A stretch of DNA of 64,000 nucleotides from SKGN01 sp050948865 (GCA_050948865.1 JBMNEQ010000001.1:324389-388388), one strand, 5' to 3'. Positions 51,126 through 61,195 are shown, numbered from the stretch's first letter. Notes: generated by a model from the sequence alone, not told the origin. Made by a program: numbers and translations.

Positions 51126-54100
51126 GTGGATTATAAAACGATGGATGGTAATGAAGCTTGTGCAAGAATTGCTTATTTATTTACAGAGGTAGCGGGGATT
51201 TATCCCATTACGCCATCATCACCAATGGCTGAATTAATTGATGAATGGGCTAGCCAAGGAATGTTAAATCTTTTTAATTCTAAAGTAAAAGTTGTGGAAA
51301 TGCAATCAGAGGCAGGAGCAGCTGGTTTAGTTCATGGGATCTTACAAAGTGGTTGTTTAGCAACAACTTTTACTGCTAGTCAGGGATTGCTTTTAAAGAT
51401 ACCTAATATGTATAAAATAGCAGGAGAGTTACTACCAGGAGTTATTCATGTTGCCGCTAGGAGTCTTTCAACTCATGCTTTAAGTATTTTAGGAGATCAT
51501 CAAGATATTTATGCGACAAGAATGACTGGTTTTACTATTATTGCTAGTTCTAATGTGCAAGAAGCCATGGATTTAGCTGCTATTTCTCATTTGTCAGCTA
51601 TAAAGAGTAGTTTACCAGTTTTACATTTTTTTGATGGTTTTAGAACTAGCCATGAATTACAAAAAATTGAACTTTTATCTAAAGAAGAATTAGAACCTCT
51701 TTTAGATAAAGATGCTTTAAAAAGGTTTCGAAAAAGAGGATTATCTCCTTTAAATAAAGTAATTAGAGGAACTACTCATAATGAAGATATCTATTTTCAA
51801 GCAACAGAAGTAAGAAATAAAGACCATAATCAGGTTCCTGATATTGTAAATAATTATATGAAAGAATTAGAAAAGGTAACGGGAAGATTATATAAGCCTT
51901 TTGTCTATTATGGCCATAAAGAGGCTACTGATATAATTATTGCTATGGGCTCTGTTTGTGAAACGATTAAAGAAACAGTTGATTATTTAAATCGATATGG
52001 GGAAAAGGTGGGATTAATAGAAGTTCATTTATATAGGCCTTTTAGTAATAAATACTTTTTTGATGTTTTACCCTCTACTGTAGAAAGAATTGCAGTTATT
52101 GATCGCACTAAAGAAGCAGGAAGTAATGGAGAACCTTTATACTTGGATATTGTTAGTGCTTTTTCTAAAGTAAAGGATCAACCTTATATTATTGGGGGGC
52201 GTTATGGTTTATCAGGAAAAGATGTAACCCCGATTGATATTCGTTCTATTTATCATTTTTTAAGAAGCAGAGATTCTTTTACTAGTTTTACTGTGGGGAT
52301 AGTTGATGATGTAACCAATTTAAGTATTCCTTTAGTTGATTTTAATATGGATCTTCATCATGTTATGGAGTTTTTAATTTATGGTTATGGCTCAGATGGA
52401 ATGATTAGTTGTTCTAAAGATATAATAAAAGTAATAGGAGATTATACTAAGGCTTATGTTCAGGGATATTTTCAATATGATTCTAAAAAAAGTGGAGGCT
52501 TAACTAGAAGTCATATAAGGCTTTCTTTAGAGCCTATTCGTTCAACATATTATATTTATAATCCTAGTTTAGTTGTTTGTTCTAAAGAGGCTTATTTAGG
52601 GCGTTATGAGATGTTATTTAATATTAGAAATAACGGTATCTTTTTATTTGTTACTTCTTCATCAGAGGAGGAAGTTAAGAAATTATTAGAAGATAAATTA
52701 AAAAGATTACTCGCGGTAAAAAATATTGAATTTTATATCATTGATGCTTATGCTCTTGCGAATGAATGTGGTTTAAAGAATAAAATAAGTATGGTTTTAG
52801 AAACTGCTATTTTTAAAATAACTAATCTTTTAGATTTTAATTTAGCTAAAAATATTATTAAAAAGAATATAATTAATAATTTTGCAGCTAAAGGTCCTGA
52901 TGTTATTCGGGCTAATTTATCAGTTGTTGATCAAGTGGAAAAATATTTAAAAAGAGTGAAAGTAGATCCTCAATGGAAAGAGTTAAAAGTTTCTCTTAAA
53001 AAGGAAGAAGAGAAAGTTAATAAAGTTTTTCATTTGATGGAAAACTTAAAAGGAAATGAACTAGCAGTTAGTGATTTTTTACCTTATAAAGATGGTTCTT
53101 ATATAATAGGAACTACCCAATATGAAAAAAGAAAAATTGCTGAAAATGTTCCTATTTGGTTACCAGAAAATTGTATTCAATGTAATCAATGTGCTTTTGC
53201 TTGTCCTCATGCTGTTATTAGACCTTATTTATTAACAGAAAAGGAATATAATGAAGCACCAGATAAAGTTAAAGAAGAAAGTTTAAAAGCTTTGGGAAGT
53301 AATTATCAATTTCAAATTGGAATTTCTACTTTTGATTGTACTGGTTGTGGAGTTTGTGTTAATGTTTGTCCTGGTAAAGATGGTAAAAAGGCTTTAACAA
53401 TGGAACCTTTTAAAGAAGAGGAGGGAAATGAATCTTTTGAATATTTAGAAAATAAAGTATTAGTTAAAGAAGAAATGATTAAATCTAATGTTAGGGGTTC
53501 TCAATTTCAAAAACCAGCTTTTGAATTTAGTGGGGCTTGTGCTGGTTGTGGGGAAACTCCCTATTTAAAATTATTAACACAATTATTTAAAGATAATTTA
53601 ATGATTGCTAATGCAACTGGTTGTTCTTCTATTTATGGGGCTAGTATGCCTAGTATGCCTTATAGTGTTCCTTGGGCTAATTCTTTATTTGAGGATAATG
53701 CTGAATATGGTTATGGTATGGTAATTGCTTATAATACTCTTCGTAGTCGTATTAAAGGTTTGATGGAAGAAGGATTAAAGAATTCTTCTAATAATAAAGA
53801 TTTATATGAAAAATGGTTAAATAATTATGATGATTATAAAATAACTAAAGAGGTTTATGATAATTTAGATTATAGTAAAGAATTAGAATTATTGGAATTA
53901 AAAGAATTTATTCCGACAAGAAATATTTGGATTATTGGTGGTGATGGTTGGGCTTATGATATTGGTTTTAGTGGAATAGATCATCTTTTATCTAGCAATG
54001 ATAATGTTAATATTTTAATTCTTGATACAGAGGTTTATTCTAATACAGGAGGACAATCATCAAAAGCTTCTCCTAAGGGATCTATTGCTAAATTTACCAC

Positions 54101-54548
54101 TAGTGGTAAGGATGTTCCTTCTAAAGATTTAGCAAGGATTGCTATGACTTATCCTAATGTTTATGTGGCTCAAGTAAGTATGGGAGCTAATATGCATCAA
54201 ACGCTAAAAGCTTTCGAAGAAGCCGCTAATCATGAGGGGCCTTCTATTATAATAGCTTATTCTACTTGTATTCTTCAAGGAATTAAAAAAGGAATGGAAT
54301 TTAGTCAAGAACAACAAAAAAGAGCAGTAAAATGCGGTTACTTTCCCATTTTTAGATATAATGCTAAAGAAAATAAATTTACTTTAGATTTTAAAGAACC
54401 TGATTTTAGTTTATATGAGGAATTCTTAAATAGTGAAAACCGTTTTGCTATGCTTCAATATCTTAATGAAGAAAATGCGGATAGATTATTTAAAGAATCT
54501 AAAGAAGAAGCGGAAAAAAGATTTAATTATTATAAAAACTTAATGTAG
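51126..54548 (+). CDS. nifJ: Pyruvate:ferredoxin (flavodoxin) oxidoreductase
   Basis: An 1140-residue single-chain enzyme making acetyl-CoA and reduced ferredoxin from pyruvate under anaerobiosis. The N-terminal domain I has GIYPITPSSPMAE, the ferredoxin domain has CIQCNQCAFACPHAV and CTGCGVCVNVCPGK, and the TPP domain has CAGCGET with GGDGWAYDIGFSGIDH and NTGGQSSKASP. All domains are complete. GTG at 51126 follows AAGGGGTGA. It indicates a strictly anaerobic or fermentative lifestyle. Confidence 0.96.
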   Translation: MDYKTMDGNEACARIAYLFTEVAGIYPITPSSPMAELIDEWASQGMLNLFNSKVKVVEMQSEAGAAGLVHGILQSGCLATTFTASQGLLLKIPNMYKIAGELLPGVIHVAARSLSTHALSILGDHQDIYATRMTGFTIIASSNVQEAMDLAAISHLSAIKSSLPVLHFFDGFRTSHELQKIELLSKEELEPLLDKDALKRFRKRGLSPLNKVIRGTTHNEDIYFQATEVRNKDHNQVPDIVNNYMKELEKVTGRLYKPFVYYGHKEATDIIIAMGSVCETIKETVDYLNRYGEKVGLIEVHLYRPFSNKYFFDVLPSTVERIAVIDRTKEAGSNGEPLYLDIVSAFSKVKDQPYIIGGRYGLSGKDVTPIDIRSIYHFLRSRDSFTSFTVGIVDDVTNLSIPLVDFNMDLHHVMEFLIYGYGSDGMISCSKDIIKVIGDYTKAYVQGYFQYDSKKSGGLTRSHIRLSLEPIRSTYYIYNPSLVVCSKEAYLGRYEMLFNIRNNGIFLFVTSSSEEEVKKLLEDKLKRLLAVKNIEFYIIDAYALANECGLKNKISMVLETAIFKITNLLDFNLAKNIIKKNIINNFAAKGPDVIRANLSVVDQVEKYLKRVKVDPQWKELKVSLKKEEEKVNKVFHLMENLKGNELAVSDFLPYKDGSYIIGTTQYEKRKIAENVPIWLPENCIQCNQCAFACPHAVIRPYLLTEKEYNEAPDKVKEESLKALGSNYQFQIGISTFDCTGCGVCVNVCPGKDGKKALTMEPFKEEEGNESFEYLENKVLVKEEMIKSNVRGSQFQKPAFEFSGACAGCGETPYLKLLTQLFKDNLMIANATGCSSIYGASMPSMPYSVPWANSLFEDNAEYGYGMVIAYNTLRSRIKGLMEEGLKNSSNNKDLYEKWLNNYDDYKITKEVYDNLDYSKELELLELKEFIPTRNIWIIGGDGWAYDIGFSGIDHLLSSNDNVNILILDTEVYSNTGGQSSKASPKGSIAKFTTSGKDVPSKDLARIAMTYPNVYVAQVSMGANMHQTLKAFEEAANHEGPSIIIAYSTCILQGIKKGMEFSQEQQKRAVKCGYFPIFRYNAKENKFTLDFKEPDFSLYEEFLNSENRFAMLQYLNEENADRLFKESKEEAEKRFNYYKNLM

Positions 54549-54650
54549 TTAATTTTAAGATATAAAATGAAAGGCGATGTAAATATAAGGTAAAAGTATA
54601 TAAATAATGTCTAATAAAAGGTATAATGTTTTTAAATGGAGGTAATAAAT

Positions 54651-54806
54651 ATGGATGAAAGTAAATCATTTAATTTATTTAAATCTATTATTATAACAAT
54701 ACTTATAATGTTTGCAATTTATTATGCCTATGAAAGTTTTATTAAGGGAGATGGAATGAAAGATATAGTTAAAGATATAACATCAAAAATAGATTTAAAA
54801 TTATAA
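54651..54806 (+). CDS. Small single-pass membrane protein (51 aa)
   Basis: Starts after ATGGAGGT. The product has a polar N-terminus MDESKSFNLF, one hydrophobic helix (about 12-27, SIIITILIMFAIYYA) and a charged tail. It lies 23 bp before ndk and is probably co-transcribed with it. Function unknown. Confidence 0.6.
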   Translation: MDESKSFNLFKSIIITILIMFAIYYAYESFIKGDGMKDIVKDITSKIDLKL

Positions 54807-54829
54807 ATAACATAAAAGGAGGTAAAAAG

Positions 54830-55228
54830 ATGGAAAGAACTTATGTTATGTTAAAAGCTGATGCTTATAAAAGGGGGTTAATGGGAGAAATTATTAGTCG
54901 CATTGAAAAAAAAGGGTATAGAATAACTAATATGAAAATGATGAATTTAGATGAACAAATTTTAAAAGAACATTATGCCCATGTAGCGACACAATCCTTT
55001 TTTCCAAATGTTGTTCGTTTTATGACTTCTGCTCCTGTGGTTGGAATGATTGTAGAAGGGGAAGGTGTTATTGAAGGAATGAGGATTTTAATGGGACCAA
55101 CAAAATGGTTTGATGCTAAACCAGGAACGATTAGAGGAGATTACGCTAATAATACAACTGAAAATTTAATTCATGGTTCTGATTCTAGAGAAACAGCTGA
55201 AATAGAAATAAAAAGATTCTTTGGTTAA
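54830..55228 (+). CDS. ndk: Nucleoside diphosphate kinase
   Basis: A 132-residue enzyme balancing NTP pools. It has the start TYVMLKADAYKRGLMGEI, NVVRFMTSAPVV, GPTKWFDAKPGTIRGDYA and the C-terminal HGSDSRETAEIE containing the active-site phospho-His. It is slightly shorter than the usual 140-150 residues and its start KADAY replaces the common KPDGV. Confidence 0.94.
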   Translation: MERTYVMLKADAYKRGLMGEIISRIEKKGYRITNMKMMNLDEQILKEHYAHVATQSFFPNVVRFMTSAPVVGMIVEGEGVIEGMRILMGPTKWFDAKPGTIRGDYANNTTENLIHGSDSRETAEIEIKRFFG

Positions 55229-55250
55229 AGATAACTAAAGAATCTTTTTT
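55212..55250 (+). terminator. Intrinsic terminator of ndk
   Basis: Perfect 11-bp repeat AAAGATTCTTT/AAAGAATCTTT with T-run; the first arm lies inside the last codons of ndk. Confidence 0.85.
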
Positions 55251-55258
55251 AATTAAAA

Positions 55259-55347
55259 AGAGACTGACCCCCTGGTTCAGTCTCTAAAGAATAAAAAGGG
55301 GTTGGCTAGTGTGATACTAGCACCAATTCGCCTTTTCGGGAATTGGT
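55259..55347 (+). ncRNA. Three-hairpin structured RNA element between ndk and recG
   Basis: Three consecutive perfect hairpins: AGAGACTGA/TCAGTCTCT with loop CCCCCTGGT (55259-55285), GCTAGT/ACTAGC (55305-55321), and ACCAATTC/GAATTGGT (55322-55347). The C-rich loop of the first can pair with AAGGGG at 55296-55301, giving a pseudoknot. There is no T-run after the third hairpin. It may be a leader for recG or a small RNA; I do not recognise the class. Confidence 0.4.
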
Positions 55348-55428
55348 AATGTATATAATACTTATATTAGTGTATATTGTCAACCTTTTTTGGAAAAAAT
55401 GCTATAATTGTATTAGTTAGGTGATTTA

Positions 55429-57417
55429 ATGGATGATTTAAGTTTAATAAAAGGCCTTGGACCTAAAACAAAACAATATTTAAATAAATTAAATATCTAT
55501 AATATAAATGATTTAATTACTCATTATCCTTTTCGCTATGAAAATTTAAAACAAAGTAATTTAGATTCTTTAAATCAAAATGATAAAGTTATTAGTGAGG
55601 GAACTATTTTAACTAAGCCATTAATTTCAAGGTATGGAAAAAATCAAAATAGATTAACTTTTAGTTTAGAAACAAAAGAAATTATAATTAAAGTAATAAT
55701 TTTTAATAGAGCCTTTTTAATAAATCAACTAATAATTGGAAGAAGTATAACTATTATAGGAAAGTATGATAAATATAATAATACTATTATTGCTAGTGAT
55801 ATATTATGGGAGAGTTTGCCTAAAGAAGGTCGAATTGAACCGATTTATTCTTTAACAAAAGGATTGAATAAAAAAAATCTAAAAAAATTTATTCAATCAG
55901 CTTTAATTATAAAAAAGGATAATATTTTTGATTATCTTCCTAATTTTATAAAGGAAAAGTATAATTTCATTGATAAAACTTCTTCTCTTATTTATGTTCA
56001 TAATCCTCCTAATATGGAAAAATTAAAAAGGTCTTTATTGAGATTAAAATATGAAGAGTTATTTTTATTTTTATTAAAAGTAAATTATTTAAAAGAATAT
56101 AATTTAATTCAGGATGAAAATTATATAAAAGTATTCTCCCAAGTGGAAGTTAAAGATTTTATTAATAAATTGCCATTTAAATTAACAAAGGATCAATTAA
56201 AAGTAGTCGATGAAATTATTAAAGATTTAACCTCTTCTAGAAAGATGAATCGGTTAATTCAAGGGGATGTAGGAAGTGGTAAAACAATTGTTTCTTTTAT
56301 TGCTATTTATATAATTTATTTAGCCGGTTATCAATCAGCTTTAATGGTTCCTACAGAAATTTTAGCGAAACAACATTATAAAACAGCTCAAAGTATTTTT
56401 CAAAATACTAATTTAAAGTGTCAATTATTAATTGGAAGTTTAACTAAGAAAGAAAAAGAAGAAATTTATTTTCAATTAGAAAGTGGGACAATTGATTTGA
56501 TAATAGGAACGCATGCTTTAATAACTGAAAGTATAAATTATCATAATTTAGGTTTAGTTATAACTGATGAACAACATCGTTTTGGAGTTAATCAACGTTC
56601 TACTTTAAAAAATAAGGGTTTAAGTCCTGAAGTTTTATATATGAGTGCTACACCAATACCAAGAACTTATGCTTTGACTATTTATGGGGATATGGATGTT
56701 TCTACAATTAAAGAAAAACCATTTGGTCAACAAAAGGTAAAAACATATTTAAAAAGGAATAATGAAATTACTAGTGTTTTAACGATGATAAAAAAGGAAT
56801 TAGATCAAAATCATCAAGTTTATGTTGTTGCTCCTTTAATTGATGATGAAGATAATTCCATGGAAAACATTATTAAATTAAAAAGAAGATTTAGTTTAGC
56901 TTTTGGGAAGATTGCCAAAATAAACATTTTGCATGGGAAAATGGATTCTAAAGAAAAAGAACAGATTATGAATTTGTTTAGTCAAAATTTAATAAATATT
57001 TTAATCAGTACTACTGTTATAGAAGTTGGTATTGATGTTTCTAATGCTACTATGATGATTATTTTTAATGCTGAAAGGTTTGGATTATCAACTTTACATC
57101 AATTACGTGGTCGTGTGGGAAGAAGTAATTTATTATCCTTTTGTATTATGATAAGTGATAGTGAAACTAAAAGATTAAAAATTTTAACGGAAACTGATGA
57201 TGGATTTCAAATTAGTGAAGAAGACTTTAAATTAAGAGGTCAAGGGGATTTATTTGGAGTAAGGCAAAGTGGTGATTTTAATTTTAAAATAGCTAATATA
57301 AAAAAGGATATAAAGATTCTATTAAAGGCCAAGGAAGATGTTGATGCTCTTTTAAAAGATGGTTACTTAGATCAAGATTTAAGATTGCAAGAGGTTTTAA
57401 AAAAAGAAATTAGTTAG
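55429..57417 (+). CDS. recG: ATP-dependent DNA helicase RecG
   Basis: A 662-residue branched-DNA helicase for fork restart and recombination. N-terminal wedge/OB domain starts with LIKGLGPKTKQYLNKLNI. The helicase core has Walker A GDVGSGKTIV (about 284), the DEQH motif VITDEQHRFGV, MSATPIPRTYAL and HQLRGRVGRS. Slightly shorter than the usual 680-690 residues. Starts after TTAGGTGA. Confidence 0.95.
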   Translation: MDDLSLIKGLGPKTKQYLNKLNIYNINDLITHYPFRYENLKQSNLDSLNQNDKVISEGTILTKPLISRYGKNQNRLTFSLETKEIIIKVIIFNRAFLINQLIIGRSITIIGKYDKYNNTIIASDILWESLPKEGRIEPIYSLTKGLNKKNLKKFIQSALIIKKDNIFDYLPNFIKEKYNFIDKTSSLIYVHNPPNMEKLKRSLLRLKYEELFLFLLKVNYLKEYNLIQDENYIKVFSQVEVKDFINKLPFKLTKDQLKVVDEIIKDLTSSRKMNRLIQGDVGSGKTIVSFIAIYIIYLAGYQSALMVPTEILAKQHYKTAQSIFQNTNLKCQLLIGSLTKKEKEEIYFQLESGTIDLIIGTHALITESINYHNLGLVITDEQHRFGVNQRSTLKNKGLSPEVLYMSATPIPRTYALTIYGDMDVSTIKEKPFGQQKVKTYLKRNNEITSVLTMIKKELDQNHQVYVVAPLIDDEDNSMENIIKLKRRFSLAFGKIAKINILHGKMDSKEKEQIMNLFSQNLINILISTTVIEVGIDVSNATMMIIFNAERFGLSTLHQLRGRVGRSNLLSFCIMISDSETKRLKILTETDDGFQISEEDFKLRGQGDLFGVRQSGDFNFKIANIKKDIKILLKAKEDVDALLKDGYLDQDLRLQEVLKKEIS

Positions 57418-57452
57418 GTTAAAAGATTTTTGTAAATCTCTAGTATTAATGA

Positions 57453-57481
57453 TTGACTTTTAAATAAAAAAAGTTTATGAT
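57453..57481 (+). promoter_or_regulatory. Sigma-A promoter of the small RNA at 57488
   Basis: TTGACT, 17-bp spacer, TATGAT. It points at the structured segment that ends in a strong terminator at 57582. Confidence 0.75.
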
Positions 57482-57487
57482 GAATAC

Positions 57488-57582
57488 AGTGTGATGAAAG
57501 TCGCACTCGCTCTTACGGACTAAAAAGTAGGAGTGATTCAACCAAAACCCCCTGAAGGAGCCGAAAGGCTCCATTTTTTTTA
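57488..57582 (+). ncRNA. Independently transcribed small RNA, class unknown
   Basis: About 95 bases between a good promoter and a strong intrinsic terminator (GGAGCC-GAAA-GGCTCC plus eight T, 57557-57582). Inside are a GTGTGA/TCGCAC hairpin (57489-57506) and a CTCTTAC/GTAGGAG hairpin (57509-57533), then an unpaired C-rich run AACCCCCTGAAGG. No ORF. The nearest downstream gene is the LtaS-like one 640 bp away, now separated by an IS30 remnant, so it could be a stand-alone RNA or a detached riboswitch/attenuator. Confidence 0.55.
57557..57582 (+). terminator. Intrinsic terminator with GAAA tetraloop
   Basis: Perfect GGAGCC/GGCTCC around GAAA, followed by A and eight T. Confidence 0.9.
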
Positions 57583-57744
57583 TATTAAAGGTGTAGTAAC
57601 CTTTTTCATTTTTTTAGGACACTTCTAGTTGTGTTTTTTGAAAAATGAGTGGCTTTTTGATCTGTTTATAAAAGAAAAATAGCAAACTTTTAAATGAAAA
57701 GTTAATTTGAGTTTAGGTAAAATTTTAGTGAATAAATAAAAAAA

Positions 57745-58136
57745 GGTTGAATTAAAAAGTAAGTTCCGTTTGTTTAGTAAAAACTGAAAGTATTGGATTT
57801 AAAGGTCAAAATTATATTTTTTATAGAGAAAAAACAGAAAAAGTAATATAATAATGTAGAAAAGAAATTTTTTTAAAAAAATTTGAATATGAAGTTGCTT
57901 TATTATTATATGCATTACATACATAAGGTGGTTTTTTTAAAAATTCACATACAAACTCCTCATAACAATCCTTTTTATTGCTACAATCAAAACTACCACA
58001 AAGATGTCTATTCATACACAAGTTTGTGCAGTTGTTAAATTTTGAAGGATATTTTTTATAAAAGTGCTTTCTAATTTCTTTTGAAATGGTAGTCCTGTCA
58101 TTAATAACTCTTAAATCCTTTGTAAGATGCTTTTTT
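57745..58136 (-). mobile_element. Decayed IS30-family remnant
   Basis: The left end (GGTTGAATTAAAAAGTAAG and about 110 bases beyond) and the transposase N-terminal region (Cys-rich MCMNRHLCGSFDC, residues then LTKDL) match the element at 22407-24027, in the same orientation. Most of the DDE domain, part of the HTH and the right terminal repeat are deleted. A 66-codon ORF within it is a fragment. The gap from 57583 to 58217 otherwise holds no gene. Confidence 0.85.
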
Positions 58137-58217
58137 GTTTTAATTTACATTTTGTTAAAAAGGCAATATAATATTATTAAATTAATTGAAGACAAGTATT
58201 AGAAATAGAGGTTTAAA

Positions 58218-60209
58218 ATGAAGAAATTGATCAAGATAATAAATAAATATAAAAAGGTTTTAATAGTAACCTTATTAATATTAATTAATGTTACTTATTT
58301 TATTTATTGGTGGTATGCTATTTATAAAAAAATAACTTTTGATTGTTTACAAAATGCTTTTGTTTATTCTAGTTATGGTATTATTTTTTTGTTGTTTTTT
58401 CCTCAGAATAAAGATAGTTTTAAAAAATATAAAGAAGCAATAATATTATTTATTTATTTTTTTATTTTGGAACTTTTGTTTGTTTTAAATACTAAACTTG
58501 ATTATACTAGTTTGTTTTTTGTTTCCACCATTTTTATTTTATATGTTTTATATTTACTTTTTTCTTATTTACCAATAAAATTAAAACAAGTTTTAATAAA
58601 TATTTTAATGATATTTTTCCCTATTTATTTAATAATTCAAACTATTTATATGGCTATTTTTAATGAATTTTTTTCTATTGTTGAAGTTTTTACTTTAAAA
58701 GAAGGAATGGACTTTGCGGCGGGAGTTATTGAGTTTAATTTCATATATGTAATTTATATTATAATTTTAATAATAGGTTTAATTATTTTTAATAAAAATA
58801 AAAATAAAGTTAAAAAAGTTTTTAATTATAAATCATTAGTGGTCCCTTTAATGATATTTTTATTACTAATTTATAATATGCAAATACCGGTTAAACAAGC
58901 CAGATTACATACTTCAGATAAATATTTATATAAAAATGTATATAGTCATAAAAGATTTATTGCTCGTTTTGGGGTTACAAATTATATAATTCGGGATTTA
59001 GTTAAATTTGGTCAATTGTTTTTTCAACCAAAAATAAATTATGATAAGGAAATTGATAAATATTTTAAAAATAATCCAAAGGTGCATTTAGAGAATGAAT
59101 ATACAGGTCTTTTTGAAGGTAAGAATTTAATTTTTATTATGGCTGAATCTTTAGATGATATAGCTATTAATAAAACTTTAACACCTAATATATATAAACT
59201 TCAAAATGAAGGTTGGAATTTTGAAAATCATTTTATTCCTGTTTATCCAAGGACAACTTGTGATAGTGAAATTATTTATAATACTAGTATAATTCCTTCT
59301 ATTACGGATGGTCCTACTTGTTATACTTTTAACACTAATTCTTATCATAATTCTTTAGCTAATATTTTTAGAAATGAAGGTTATTTAACTCAAGCTTTTC
59401 ATAGTAATGCTAAAGAGTTTTATACAAGGAATTTAGTTTATAAAGGATTAGGTTATGATTACTTTTATGATCAAAAGGATTTAAATTTAACCGATGTTGA
59501 TAAACGTTATGATACTATTTTCTTTGATAAAGGTCGGGATTATTTTACCAATCTGGAACAAAAGTTTATGAGTTTTATTATTACATTAAGTGGTCATAGT
59601 CCTTATGATCAAACTAATTTAGCTGTTAAAAAGCATTATCAAAAAGTTAAAACTTATTTTGATAAATTTAAGATTAAAGCTGATGATAAAATTATTTCTT
59701 ATATCGCAACTCAAATAGAATTAGATTTATTTATTAAAAAGTTGTTAGAAGATTTAGAAAAAAAAGAATTGTTAGAAAAGACAGTAATTATTTTAACTGC
59801 TGATCATTATCCTTATACAATTGGAAAGAAAGTATATGAAAAATATACTAAAGTAACAGATGAATATTTAAAAAATAAAGGTGTTCTTATTATTTGGACA
59901 AAAGATATTACTTCAATTAAATTTGAAGAATTAACACAATCATTTGATTTATTACCAACAATATCTAATTTATTTAATTTAAAAACCGATTATACCAATT
60001 ATTTTGGTTATGATATTTTTGATTCTAATCGTTTAAAAATAACGTATTTTAAAGATTATTCTTGGTTTGATGGGGATAATTATGTTAAATATCAAGATCA
60101 GGTTGTTGGTAGTGCTAAAGTAGAATATATCAATAAAATATCGAAAAGGATTAATGATTATTATGATATTTCTATAAAAATATTAAGATCTAATTATTTT
60201 AAAAATTAG
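58218..60209 (+). CDS. LtaS-type lipoteichoic acid synthase family protein
   Basis: A 663-residue membrane enzyme with about five N-terminal helices (residues 13-235) and an extracellular sulfatase-fold domain. It has LIFIMAESLDD (metal and active-site Glu region), PRTTCDSE holding the putative catalytic Thr, HSNAKEFYTRN, LSGHSPYD, and TADHYP. This fits glycerol-phosphate polymerases that build lipoteichoic acid from phosphatidylglycerol. Related phosphoethanolamine transferases cannot be excluded. Confidence 0.85.
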   Translation: MKKLIKIINKYKKVLIVTLLILINVTYFIYWWYAIYKKITFDCLQNAFVYSSYGIIFLLFFPQNKDSFKKYKEAIILFIYFFILELLFVLNTKLDYTSLFFVSTIFILYVLYLLFSYLPIKLKQVLINILMIFFPIYLIIQTIYMAIFNEFFSIVEVFTLKEGMDFAAGVIEFNFIYVIYIIILIIGLIIFNKNKNKVKKVFNYKSLVVPLMIFLLLIYNMQIPVKQARLHTSDKYLYKNVYSHKRFIARFGVTNYIIRDLVKFGQLFFQPKINYDKEIDKYFKNNPKVHLENEYTGLFEGKNLIFIMAESLDDIAINKTLTPNIYKLQNEGWNFENHFIPVYPRTTCDSEIIYNTSIIPSITDGPTCYTFNTNSYHNSLANIFRNEGYLTQAFHSNAKEFYTRNLVYKGLGYDYFYDQKDLNLTDVDKRYDTIFFDKGRDYFTNLEQKFMSFIITLSGHSPYDQTNLAVKKHYQKVKTYFDKFKIKADDKIISYIATQIELDLFIKKLLEDLEKKELLEKTVIILTADHYPYTIGKKVYEKYTKVTDEYLKNKGVLIIWTKDITSIKFEELTQSFDLLPTISNLFNLKTDYTNYFGYDIFDSNRLKITYFKDYSWFDGDNYVKYQDQVVGSAKVEYINKISKRINDYYDISIKILRSNYFKN

Positions 60210-60222
60210 ATCTTTTATTTTT
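60186..60222. terminator. Bidirectional terminator between LtaS-like and DUF1861 genes
   Basis: Perfect AGATCTAATT/AATTAGATCT with T-rich tract; its first arm is inside the last codons of the LtaS-like gene. Confidence 0.75.
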
Positions 60223-61195
60223 TAAGTGTTAATTCCTTTTGCTTATTTATAACATTTCCATATTTTAAAAAAGGATTATCGATTAAAATTCTTCCCACTT
60301 CACAATCGCTTAAACCACTATATAAATTTACTTTATTATTATCATTGAGGACAATACCACTAGTAAAAGCACAATCGCTTAAATAAGGTTTTTTGGTTGG
60401 CCCTTTGGGATAACAATTTCTTGTTCCTATTATTTTTAAATTAAGGATTTCATGTTTTATTGGATCAAATATAAAAGCAATATTTGTATAAGAAGAAAGA
60501 GGTTGGTTATTTTGATCATGGCATTTGTAACATTTATGACCTATTACCCCGATTAAACCATTTTCTAATTGATAAGCCTGATTTACTCCTCCCCATTCTC
60601 CATTTTGAAAGAGATTAGGAATGCATTTAGCTTCTTCAATGACTCTTTTATTAAGTTCATTTAGATTGTTAATTTTGGTAAAACCAATAATAGATTCAGA
60701 GTTATATATCTTTTTAATTTCATTATTTTTAGGACGAGAAAAAACACCTATTTTATTATCTTGAAGTTCTACTAAACGGATATCTTTCATATTATCAGGT
60801 CCTGATGTAAAATAGTTTAAACTGTTAGGATCTTTTCCTCTAAAAAAGCAGGTATAATATTTATCTATTTTATTCTGTTTATGTTCAACAAAAACTCCTC
60901 CTAGAATTAATTCTTCATTTATTATTGTAATAAAGGGATCTTCTAATTGATAAAGTTTAGAATTAGATACTAAAGACCATTCATCTTGATTAGTCCTTTT
61001 AAATAATCCGACTAAAGAACGAGCCCATTCATCTCGATGTTCAATTCTTCCATAAAGGTATTCCTTATCTCCCCATTTAAAGGGGATAGAGGGGTTATAA
61101 ACATCTTTATTTTGAAGACCTAAAAAGATCAACTTATAACTTTCATAAATTTTTTTCTTTTTTTCAAATAAATTTCTCTCTTTTTGAAAATTCAT
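60215..61195 (-). CDS. DUF1861 family protein (five-bladed propeller, GH130-like)
   Basis: A 326-residue soluble protein of the DUF1861/MTP-1 family, whose beta-propeller fold is related to GH130 mannoside phosphorylases. Visible signatures are DVYNPSIPF, YGRIEHRDEWARS, QLEDPFITII and FQNGEWGGVNQAYQLENGLIGVIGHK. No signal peptide. A role in intracellular mannoside or glycan metabolism is inferred from the family; the substrate is unknown. Confidence 0.75.
   Translation of the reverse strand: MNFQKERNLFEKKKKIYESYKLIFLGLQNKDVYNPSIPFKWGDKEYLYGRIEHRDEWARSLVGLFKRTNQDEWSLVSNSKLYQLEDPFITIINEELILGGVFVEHKQNKIDKYYTCFFRGKDPNSLNYFTSGPDNMKDIRLVELQDNKIGVFSRPKNNEIKKIYNSESIIGFTKINNLNELNKRVIEEAKCIPNLFQNGEWGGVNQAYQLENGLIGVIGHKCYKCHDQNNQPLSSYTNIAFIFDPIKHEILNLKIIGTRNCYPKGPTKKPYLSDCAFTSGIVLNDNNKVNLYSGLSDCEVGRILIDNPFLKYGNVINKQKELTLKK

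Noticed and set aside
57821..58021. 66-codon Cys-rich minus-strand ORF
   Set aside because: It is a fragment of the decayed IS30 transposase, not an independent small protein.
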